Source: AC-32 sp963788215 (GTDB lineage: Bacteria > Actinomycetota > Thermoleophilia > Gaiellales > Gaiellaceae). Taken from it: a stretch of DNA of 64,000 nucleotides. Shown piece by piece: positions 51,265 through 57,777 of this stretch (position 1 is its first letter; every line of letters begins with the position of its first letter). The stretch lies in the NCBI GenBank assembly GCA_963788215.1, contig CAWBFX010000010.1:1100829-1164828 (forward strand), written 5' to 3'. The notes under the pieces were generated by a model. It ran no database searches. It was given only the letters and a program-made list of their open reading frames with translations, and was not told the origin of the DNA. A program made the position numbers and the translations under genes.

Positions 51265-52493
51265 AGGCTCTGGCGATCATCGACGGGGAGCACTACGCGC
51301 CGGTCGTGCGCGATGCGCTGGCCGCGCTGCCGCACGAGGTCCTGGGCGCCTGGCTCGCGGGTGGGAGCGAGAAGCTTCGCGGCGGCGAGGAGTACGGGGT
51401 GCCGCTCGTCGAGTCGCTCGAGGCGGCTATCGCCGAGCTCGGCCCGGACCTTGTGATCGACCTCTCGGACGAGCCCGTGCTCGGGCCGCGGGAGCGATTC
51501 CGGCTCGCAAGCCGCGTGCTCGCGCTCGGGCTCCCGTACGAGGGCGCCGACTTCCGCTTCGACCCGCCCTCGTTCGAGCCGTTCGCGTTGCCGTCGCTGG
51601 CCGTTGTCGGTACGGGGAAGCGGGTCGGCAAGACCGCGGTGACCGGGCACCTCGCCCGCCTGCTCGCTCGTGAGCGGGACGTGGTCGTAGTCGCGATGGG
51701 GCGCGGCGGCCCTCCCGAGCCGGAGCTCGCGGAAGCCCGGCCGTCGCTCGAGCGCCTGCTCGAGCTCTCCCGCTCGGGGAGGCACGCGGCCTCCGACTAC
51801 CTCGAGACGGCAGCGCTCGCCGGGGTTCCGACGATCGGGTGCCGGCGCTGCGGCGGAGGGCTGGCGGGAGCTCCCGGCGAGTCGAACGTGCTCGCGGGCG
51901 CAGCGCTCGCGGCGGAGCGGAGGCCCGACGTCGTCGTCTTCGACGGCAGCGGCGCCGCGATCCCGCCGGTCGAGGTCGACGCGCGCGTGCTCGTCACGAC
52001 CGCCTCGCAGCCGGTCGACGTCGCGACGGGCTACCTGAACGCGTACCGCATCCTGATCTTGGACCTCGTCGTCGTCACCGGCGGTGCGAGCGGGCCGCTG
52101 CTCGAGGCGATCGCCGAGGTCAAGGACGTGCCCGTCGCGCCGGTCGAGCTGCGGCCGCGGCCGGTCGAGTCGGTCTCCGGCAGCCGCGTGGCGTACTTCA
52201 CCACCGCTCCGGCTTTCGCGCACGAGACGCTCGCGGCGCACCTCGCCGAGCAGCACGGTGCCGATGTCGTCCACGTCTCCGGCAACCTCGCCCGGCGTGA
52301 CGCGCTGCGCGAGGAGCTCGAGCGCGTCGACGCGGATGTCTACCTCGTCGAGATCAAGGCGGCTGCGATCGACGTCGTCGCCGAGGCCGCGCTCGAGCGA
52401 GGGCGCGAGCTGGTCTTCGCGGACAACGAGCTCGTCGGCGACGGGATCGACGAGCAGCTGCTCGCGCTCGCTCCAGAGGTCGCCCTCAAATGA
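51261..52493 (+). CDS. cpgS: Cyclic 2,3-diphosphoglycerate synthetase
   Basis: 410 residues. N-terminal domain (KALAIIDGEHYAPVVRDAL, DLVIDLSDEPVLGPRERFR), then a P-loop domain with GTGKRVGKTAVTGHLARLL (~residue 115), VVVAMGRGGPPEPEL, GVPTIGCRRCGGGLAG and VVVFDGSGAAIPPVE. This is the cDPG synthetase family of thermophilic methanogens, which closes 2,3-diphosphoglycerate into the cyclic form using ATP. GTG overlaps the phosphoesterase stop. The next gene encodes 2-phosphoglycerate kinase, the enzyme that makes its substrate. Confidence 0.87.
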   Translation: MKALAIIDGEHYAPVVRDALAALPHEVLGAWLAGGSEKLRGGEEYGVPLVESLEAAIAELGPDLVIDLSDEPVLGPRERFRLASRVLALGLPYEGADFRFDPPSFEPFALPSLAVVGTGKRVGKTAVTGHLARLLARERDVVVVAMGRGGPPEPELAEARPSLERLLELSRSGRHAASDYLETAALAGVPTIGCRRCGGGLAGAPGESNVLAGAALAAERRPDVVVFDGSGAAIPPVEVDARVLVTTASQPVDVATGYLNAYRILILDLVVVTGGASGPLLEAIAEVKDVPVAPVELRPRPVESVSGSRVAYFTTAPAFAHETLAAHLAEQHGADVVHVSGNLARRDALREELERVDADVYLVEIKAAAIDVVAEAALERGRELVFADNELVGDGIDEQLLALAPEVALK

Positions 52494-52560
52494 GCGTAGG
52501 CTCGACGGAGCTCATCAGAGAGCGGAGGCGGCGGCTCTGCCGGCGCCGGGAGCGGGAACA

Positions 52561-53472
52561 GTGACCGACCGTCGATACCGCCAGCCGATGCCGTTCGGCG
52601 GCGAGGACGGGCTGCCGTTCTCGAAGGGCCTGATGGCGCGGGCGCTGATCGCGGCCGGCCTCAGCGCCGACCGGGCCTACGAGCTCGCGCTCGCCGTCGA
52701 GGCCGACATCGCGGCGAGCGGCCGGCCGGCGACGACGCTCGAGCGCCTCGAGGAGGTGGCGCTCGAGACCCTCGGGCACGAGGACGGCACCATCACCATG
52801 CGCCGCCTGCGCCGCTACCGCTCCCTCTACGACCTCGACCTGCCGATCATCCTGCTCGTCGGCGGCGCGACGGGCACGGGCAAGTCGACCGTCGCGACCG
52901 ACGTCGCCTACCGGCTCGGGATCACCCGCGTGACCTCGACCGACTTCGTCCGCCAGACGATGCGCGCGTTCTTCTCGCAGGAGTTCATGCCGGCGATCCA
53001 CCACTCGAGCTTCGCTGCCGGCCGCGCGATCGCCGACGAGGACGAGGACGGCGGCCAGGCCGTGATCGACGGCTTCCTCGAGCAGACGCGCGAGGTTCTG
53101 GTCGGCGTCCGCGCCGCCATCGATCGAGCGCTCGAGGAGGGCTGGTCGTGCGTGCTCGAGGGCGTGCACCTCGTCCCCGGGATGCTCCCGAAGATCGAGG
53201 GCGCACTCGTGGTCGAATGCGTGCTCGCGATCGACGACGCGGAGGCGCACGCGAGCCACTTCTGGATCCGCGACAGCGACTCCGAGGGCGTGCGGCCCTA
53301 CGAGAAGTACCTCGATGCGTTCGAGGACATCCGGCTGATCCAGACCTACATCCTCGGCCGTGCGCGCAAGAACGACGTGCCCGTGATCGAGAACGGGAAC
53401 ATCCAGGAGGCGATCGGCGAGCTGATGGAGCTCGTGCTGACGGCCGCCGAGCCGGTCGAGGCCGCGCGATGA
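52561..53472 (+). CDS. 2-phosphoglycerate kinase
   Basis: 303 residues, about the length of the methanogen enzyme. N-terminal ATP-cone-like helical domain (SKGLMARALIAAGLSADRAYELA), then P-loop kinase: ILLVGGATGTGKSTVATDVA, STDFVRQTMRAFF, SSFAAGRAI, CVLEGVHLVPG and DAFEDIRLIQTYI. Phosphorylates 2-phosphoglycerate to 2,3-diphosphoglycerate. GTG 52561 has GGGAGCGGG about 5 nt upstream. Its stop overlaps the fructose bisphosphatase start (ATGA). Confidence 0.88.
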   Translation: MTDRRYRQPMPFGGEDGLPFSKGLMARALIAAGLSADRAYELALAVEADIAASGRPATTLERLEEVALETLGHEDGTITMRRLRRYRSLYDLDLPIILLVGGATGTGKSTVATDVAYRLGITRVTSTDFVRQTMRAFFSQEFMPAIHHSSFAAGRAIADEDEDGGQAVIDGFLEQTREVLVGVRAAIDRALEEGWSCVLEGVHLVPGMLPKIEGALVVECVLAIDDAEAHASHFWIRDSDSEGVRPYEKYLDAFEDIRLIQTYILGRARKNDVPVIENGNIQEAIGELMELVLTAAEPVEAAR

Positions 53473-54482
53473 CGCAGACCCAGCCGGAGACGCACGCCGA
53501 AGGCGCCGGCCACGAGGGCCGGTTCTGCCTCTGCGAGAGCTATGCGCGCGTCACCGAGCGGGCCGCGCTCGCCGGGGCGCGCTGGCTCGGCCGCGCCGAC
53601 CAGCAGGCGGCCGAGGACGACGCGGCGACCGCGATGCGGCTGGCGATCGAGCAGCTGCCCATCGACGGCCGCGTCGTGATCGGCGCGGGCGGCGACGCCG
53701 ACCACCTCGCGCCCGGCCAATCGGTCGGAGCGGGAGGGACCGAGGTCGACCTCGCCCTCGACCCCCTGGAGGGTCGAGGCGTCGTCGCGCGCGGCGGCTA
53801 CGGCGCGATGTCGATGGTCGCCGTCGGCGAGCCTGGCTCCTTCCAGACGCTGCCGGACATGTACATGCGGAAGATGGCGGTCGGCCCGCGCGCGCGGGAC
53901 GCGATCGACCTGCGCAGGCCCGTCGGCGACAACGTCCGTGCGATCGCCGAGTCGTTCGGCCGGATGGTGAACGACATCACGACGATCGTCCTCGACCGCC
54001 CCCGGCACCACGACCTGATCGAGGAGATCCGCAACGCGGGCGCGCGGATCAAGCTGATCCAGGACGGCGACGTGACCGCCGCGATCTCGGCCGCCGTGCG
54101 CGGGACGAACGACCACCTCGCGATCGGAATCGGCGGGACGCGCCAGGCGGTCCTGTCCGCGGCAGCCCTGCGCTGCCTCGGCGGCGGGCTTCAAGCCCAG
54201 CTGTGGCCGACGTCTCGGACCGAGGTCGCGGCGGCGCAGGAGACCGGGGTGGAGGACATGGAGCGGATCTTCACGCTGGACGACCTCGCCGCCGGCGAGG
54301 TGATCGTGGTCGCGACGGGCGTCTCGAACGGCGACCTGCTGCGCGGCGTCCGCTTCCAGGCCGACAGCGCGTGGACCCACTCGCTCGTGATGTGCACCCG
54401 CTGCAACTGGGTTCGCTTCGTGGACGGCATCCACTTCTTCGCGAGAGAACGGCGCGAGGAAGTCCGCCTGCCGCGCTACTAG
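53469..54482 (+). CDS. glpX: Class II fructose-1,6-bisphosphatase (GlpX)
   Basis: 337 residues: LGRADQQAAEDDAATAMR, GRVVIGAGG, VDLALDPLEGRG (metal-binding, normally DPLEGT), GYGAMSMVAVGEPGSF, RPRHHDLIEEIRNAGARIKL, AIGIGGTRQAVLSAAALRCLGG and VIVVATGVSNGDLLRGV. Gluconeogenic F1,6P2 hydrolysis. ATG overlaps the kinase stop, so it is coupled to the cDPG genes and would direct carbon at the triose/hexose-phosphate level. C-terminus carries an unusual CTRCNWVRFVDG segment. Confidence 0.93.
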   Translation: MTQTQPETHAEGAGHEGRFCLCESYARVTERAALAGARWLGRADQQAAEDDAATAMRLAIEQLPIDGRVVIGAGGDADHLAPGQSVGAGGTEVDLALDPLEGRGVVARGGYGAMSMVAVGEPGSFQTLPDMYMRKMAVGPRARDAIDLRRPVGDNVRAIAESFGRMVNDITTIVLDRPRHHDLIEEIRNAGARIKLIQDGDVTAAISAAVRGTNDHLAIGIGGTRQAVLSAAALRCLGGGLQAQLWPTSRTEVAAAQETGVEDMERIFTLDDLAAGEVIVVATGVSNGDLLRGVRFQADSAWTHSLVMCTRCNWVRFVDGIHFFARERREEVRLPRY

Positions 54483-54510
54483 GCCCCGCCGCGATACCCT
54501 GGACCGTCTT

Positions 54511-54810
54511 ATGCCGACGCGCGATGACGTGATCGAGGCGCTGCGAAGCGTCGAGGACCCCGAGCTCGGGATGGACATCGTCGAGCTCGGCCTGCTCTAC
54601 GACGTCGAGGTCGCCGAGCCGCGGGTGCACATCACGTACAGCCTCACCTCGATGGGCTGCCCGGCCGGCCCGCTGATCCAGCAGTCGATCGAGGAGGTCG
54701 CGGCGTCGCTGCCGGGGGTCGAACAGGTCGAGACCGAGCTGACCTGGGACCCGCCGTGGACGCCGGACAAGATGTCCGAAGACGCCAAGTTCATCCTCGG
54801 CTTCGGGTAG
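54511..54810 (+). CDS. DUF59/MIP18-family (PaaD/SufT-like) protein
   Basis: 99 residues: IEALRSVEDPELGMDIVELGLLYDVEV and SLTSMGCPAGPLIQQSIEE with the conserved Cys, ending in LTWDPPWTPDKMSEDAK. Family members help iron-sulfur cluster assembly or multicomponent oxygenase maturation. ATG 54511, TACCCT ten bases upstream. Next gene starts directly after the TAG. Confidence 0.9.
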   Translation: MPTRDDVIEALRSVEDPELGMDIVELGLLYDVEVAEPRVHITYSLTSMGCPAGPLIQQSIEEVAASLPGVEQVETELTWDPPWTPDKMSEDAKFILGFG

Positions 54811-55248
54811 TTGGCGCTCCTCCGCGAGGTCGTCGAGAGCGATCTCGACGCGTTCTTCGAGTTCCAGCGCGAGCCCGAGGCGAACGAGATGGCGGTCTTC
54901 CCTGCGCGCGACCGCGAGACCTTCTACGCGCACTGGCACCGCCTCCTCGCCGACGACTCTCTCATCCAGAGGACGATCGTCGACGGGGACGAGGTGGCCG
55001 GCAACATCGGCTGCTGGCCGCAGGACGGCCGCCGGCTCGTCGGGTACTGGGTCGGCCGCAGGTTCTGGGGGAAGGGCCTGGCGACGCGTGCGCTTCAGGA
55101 GCTCACCGCCGAGGTGACGGAGCGCCCGTTGCACGCGTGGGTCGCGGCGAGCAACACCGGCTCGATCCGGGTTCTCGAGAAATGCGGGTTCGTCGAGGTG
55201 GGCCGTCACACGACCGACGTGGAAGAGCTTCTGTTCGAGCTCAGGTAG
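54811..55248 (+). CDS. GNAT-family N-acetyltransferase
   Basis: 145 residues, RimJ/RimL-like: opening LREVVESDLDAFFEFQREPEAN, acetyl-CoA loop WVGRRFWGKGLATRALQEL (Q/R-x-x-G-x-G/A), and AWVAASNTGSIRVLEKCGFVEVG. The TTG at 54811 follows the preceding stop with no gap. Acceptor unknown. Confidence 0.88.
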   Translation: MALLREVVESDLDAFFEFQREPEANEMAVFPARDRETFYAHWHRLLADDSLIQRTIVDGDEVAGNIGCWPQDGRRLVGYWVGRRFWGKGLATRALQELTAEVTERPLHAWVAASNTGSIRVLEKCGFVEVGRHTTDVEELLFELR

Positions 55249-55272
55249 CGCGAACGTGGTAGGACCCGCGTA

Positions 55273-55494
55273 ATGCTTTTCGCGCGGTTCTGGCGCTGGC
55301 TTCGACGCCGGCCCGACCAGGCGGTCTTCGACGAGGCCGAGGCCTACGCGCGCTGCCACGGCGAGCGCGCGGCAGAGGTGATCGTCAGCCCGAAGCCGCC
55401 GCCGGCGCCGCGGTTGCTGCCGAAGCTCGCGGGGGACTATCTCCAGCGCTGCTTCGAGGAGCGTCTCGAGAAACGCCGCGTGGCGCACCTCTAG
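55273..55494 (+). CDS. Small uncharacterised basic protein
   Basis: 73 residues, Arg-rich N-terminus (ARFWRWLRRRPD), a Pro-rich middle (SPKPPPAPRLLPK) and a helical end. No signal or catalytic motif. ATG 55273, in the same direction as its neighbours. Could be real or a chance frame; codon pattern is consistent with coding. Confidence 0.5.
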   Translation: MLFARFWRWLRRRPDQAVFDEAEAYARCHGERAAEVIVSPKPPPAPRLLPKLAGDYLQRCFEERLEKRRVAHL

Positions 55495-55502
55495 CGCAGG
55501 CG

Positions 55503-55508
55503 TATCCT
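55503..55508 (+). promoter_or_regulatory. -10 element of kdpD-like gene
   Basis: TATCCT six bases before ATG 55515; leaderless geometry for the KdpD/KdpE-like operon. Confidence 0.5.
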
Positions 55509-55514
55509 CAGGAC

Positions 55515-56561
55515 ATGAAGACGCACGCAGCCCGGCTGGCGCTGAGCGCGGCGGCCGTGGCCGTCGTCACCGCAGCGGTCTACGGGCTCAGCCAGATCGC
55601 GCCGGTGCTCAGCCTCGGGGGGCTCTACCTGTTCGCGGTGCTGCCTGTCGCCGTCTTCTATGGGCTCGCATACGCGCTCGCCGTGTCGGTCGCGAGCATG
55701 CTCGCGTTCAACTTCTTCTTCCTGCCGCCGCTGCACACGTTTGCGCTCACGGACTCGGAGAACTGGGTTGCGCTGGCCGTCTACCTCGTGACCGCCGTGG
55801 TCGTCAGCGAGCTCGCCGCCGTTGCGCGGCGGCGGGCGATCGCGGCGGCCGACGCGGAGGCTCTCCGCCGAAGCGACGCGGTCAAGACCGCCGTCCTCCA
55901 CGCGGTCAGCCACGACCTCCGCTCGCCCCTCACCGCGATCCGCGCGGCTTCGGGCGGTCTCGAGAGCTCGTCGCTCGAACTGGACGACGAGGACCGCGCC
56001 GCGCTGCTCGAGACGATCCGGCTCGAGACCGCCCGCCTCGAGCGTTTGGTCGCGAATCTGCTGGACCTCTCGCGGCTGGAGGCCGGCGCCGCCCAGCCGC
56101 GGCCGGAGCTGTGGGCCGCTGACGAGCTCGTCTCCCGGGCGCTCGAGACCCTGGGCCCGGACGCCGACCGGGTGCGCGTCCGGCTCGCAGGCGGCGCGCC
56201 GCCCGTCCGCGTCGACGCGGCCCAGCTCGAGCGCGCGCTCGCGAACGTGATCGAGAATGCGCTCCGCCTGTCGTCGCCGTCGGACCCCGTCGACGTAACC
56301 GTCGCGGTCGTGGACGACGAAGTGCTCGTTCGCACCGACGACCGCGGGCCAGGGCTCGCCGAAGACGACCTGGAACGGATCTTCGAGCCATTCGAGCAGG
56401 GAGCGGCCGCCCGGCGCGGGACGGGTCTCGGCCTCGCGATCGCGCGTGGGTTCGCCGAGGCCAACGGGTGCCGCCTGTGGGCAGTGCCCAGGCCGGGCTC
56501 GGGCGCGTCGTTCGTGCTTGCGATTCCCGGCGCGACGGCCCACGCGAAGGTCCGCGCATGA
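55515..56561 (+). CDS. KdpD-like sensor histidine kinase (short form)
   Basis: 348 residues. Four closely spaced helices (~8-105; GGLYLFAVLPVAVFYGLAYA, FNFFFLPPLHTFALTD) match the DUF4118 membrane module of KdpD; HisKA ~125-190 with AVSHDLRSPLTAI; HATPase ~230-340 with NVIENALRLS, DDRGPGLAEDDLERIF and GTGLGLAIARGFAE. The large N-terminal KdpD-USP part is missing, but a separate universal stress protein gene follows the regulator. Stop overlaps the regulator start (ATGA). Confidence 0.9.
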   Translation: MKTHAARLALSAAAVAVVTAAVYGLSQIAPVLSLGGLYLFAVLPVAVFYGLAYALAVSVASMLAFNFFFLPPLHTFALTDSENWVALAVYLVTAVVVSELAAVARRRAIAAADAEALRRSDAVKTAVLHAVSHDLRSPLTAIRAASGGLESSSLELDDEDRAALLETIRLETARLERLVANLLDLSRLEAGAAQPRPELWAADELVSRALETLGPDADRVRVRLAGGAPPVRVDAAQLERALANVIENALRLSSPSDPVDVTVAVVDDEVLVRTDDRGPGLAEDDLERIFEPFEQGAAARRGTGLGLAIARGFAEANGCRLWAVPRPGSGASFVLAIPGATAHAKVRA

Positions 56562-57253
56562 GCAAGGTCCGCGTGCTCGTGGTCGACGACGAGCCGCAGA
56601 TCCTGCGCGCGCTCCAGACCAACCTCCGCGGAGCCGGCTATGAGGTCGACACAGCCGCGACTGCCGAGGAAGCTCTCGCGGCCGCCGCCGCACGCCCGCC
56701 GGACGCGGTCATTCTCGATCTCGTCCTGCCCGACGGCCGCGGGACCGACGTCTGTCGCGAGCTGCGCCGCTGGTCGACCGCGCCGGTGCTCCTGCTCTCC
56801 GTCGTCGGCGAGGAGCGCGAGAAGGTCGCCGCGCTCGACGCGGGCGCCGACGACTACGTCGAGAAGCCCTTCGGCGTCGACGAGCTGCTCGCGCGGCTGC
56901 GGGCCGCGCTGCGACGAGCCGGGCCTGCGGGCGGGCCGGTGCTCGAGGTCGGCGACCTCGCGATCGACCTCGACAAGCGTCTCGTGACCGTTGATGGCCG
57001 CGCGGTCCAGCTGACGCCGCACGAGTTCGCGCTCCTGCGCGTGCTGGCGCAGAACGAGGGCAAGCTCTTGACGCACCCGGCTTTGCTGCGCGAGGTCTGG
57101 GGCCCCGCCTACGGCGACGAGTCCCACTACCTCCACGTCTACGTCTCGCAGCTCCGCCGCAAGATCGAGCCCGACCCGGCCCGGCCGCGCTACCTGCTGA
57201 CCGAGCCAGGCGTCGGCTATCGCCTGGTCAATCCGGTCTTGAGCAGCTCTTGA
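56558..57253 (+). CDS. KdpE-like OmpR-family response regulator
   Basis: 231 residues: receiver (VVDDEPQIL, phospho-Asp in AVILDLVLPDG, Ser in LLLSVVGEE, Lys in YVEKPFG) and winged-helix trans_reg_C domain (LTPHEFALLRVLAQNEGKLLTH, LHVYVSQLRRKIEPDPARPRYL, EPGVGYRL). Very KdpE-like C-terminus. Controls presumably the downstream stress protein and K+ transporter through the repeats at 57239-57286. Confidence 0.92.
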   Translation: MSKVRVLVVDDEPQILRALQTNLRGAGYEVDTAATAEEALAAAAARPPDAVILDLVLPDGRGTDVCRELRRWSTAPVLLLSVVGEEREKVAALDAGADDYVEKPFGVDELLARLRAALRRAGPAGGPVLEVGDLAIDLDKRLVTVDGRAVQLTPHEFALLRVLAQNEGKLLTHPALLREVWGPAYGDESHYLHVYVSQLRRKIEPDPARPRYLLTEPGVGYRLVNPVLSSS

Positions 57254-57286
57254 GTCGATAGACCGCTCTTTTGAGGCGGCCCTGAG
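57239..57286. promoter_or_regulatory. Four TTGAG-type direct repeats, 11/21/11-bp phased
   Basis: TTGAG at 57239, 57250 and 57271 and CTGAG at 57282: starts are spaced 11, 21 and 11 bp. OmpR/PhoB-family regulators bind as head-to-tail dimers on direct repeats with ~11-bp spacing, so this looks like two dimer sites. It spans the regulator's last codons and the region before the universal stress protein gene. Confidence 0.6.
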
Positions 57287-57297
57287 CAGGCCGTGGC

Positions 57298-57303
57298 TAG
57301 CGT
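57298..57303 (+). promoter_or_regulatory. -10 element of the usp-kimA operon
   Basis: TAGCGT six bases before GTG 57310, directly downstream of the TTGAG repeats. Confidence 0.5.
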
Positions 57304-57309
57304 GAATTC

Positions 57310-57777
57310 GTGGCCGTACCCGCCCTTCGAAGCCCCTCCCTGCGACCCGGCTTCTCGTACCGGCACCTTGTGGTTCCGCTGACCGCCGAGGTCGAGTCCG
57401 AGACTGCGATGGAGCTGGCGGCCGAGCTCGCAGCGGAGGATGGCTCCACGATTACCGCCGTTCACGTGATCGAGATTCCTCCGAATCTGCCTCTCGACTG
57501 CCACATGCTCGACGAGGAAAAGGACGCGAGGTCGGTGCTCGAAGAAGCTCGGGCGCTCGCGGAGCGGCGAGGAGTGCGCGTACATACACGGCTGGTGCGC
57601 GCCCGAGAGGCAGGCGAGGCAATTGTCGAGGAGACGCACGCCGCCGAGGCGGACGTCGTGGTGCTGAGAGCTCCGCGGGCCGGCGATCGGCGACGCAAGG
57701 TCTTCGGCAAGACGGTCGACTACGTGTTGAAGCACGCACCCTGCCGCGTGCTCGTCGCAGCGCCCCCCGCGCCATGA
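57310..57777 (+). CDS. Universal stress protein (UspA) domain protein
   Basis: 155 residues. YRHLVVPLTAEVESETAMELAAEL opens the Usp fold; ITAVHVIEIPP, ADVVVLRAPRAGDRRRKVFGKTVDYVLKHAPCRVLV ends it. The ATP-binding G-x2-G-x9-G(S/T) loop is degenerate. In full-length KdpD the Usp domain is part of the kinase; here it is a free protein between the two-component system and the transporter. Stop overlaps the transporter start (ATGA). Confidence 0.85.
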   Translation: MAVPALRSPSLRPGFSYRHLVVPLTAEVESETAMELAAELAAEDGSTITAVHVIEIPPNLPLDCHMLDEEKDARSVLEEARALAERRGVRVHTRLVRAREAGEAIVEETHAAEADVVVLRAPRAGDRRRKVFGKTVDYVLKHAPCRVLVAAPPAP

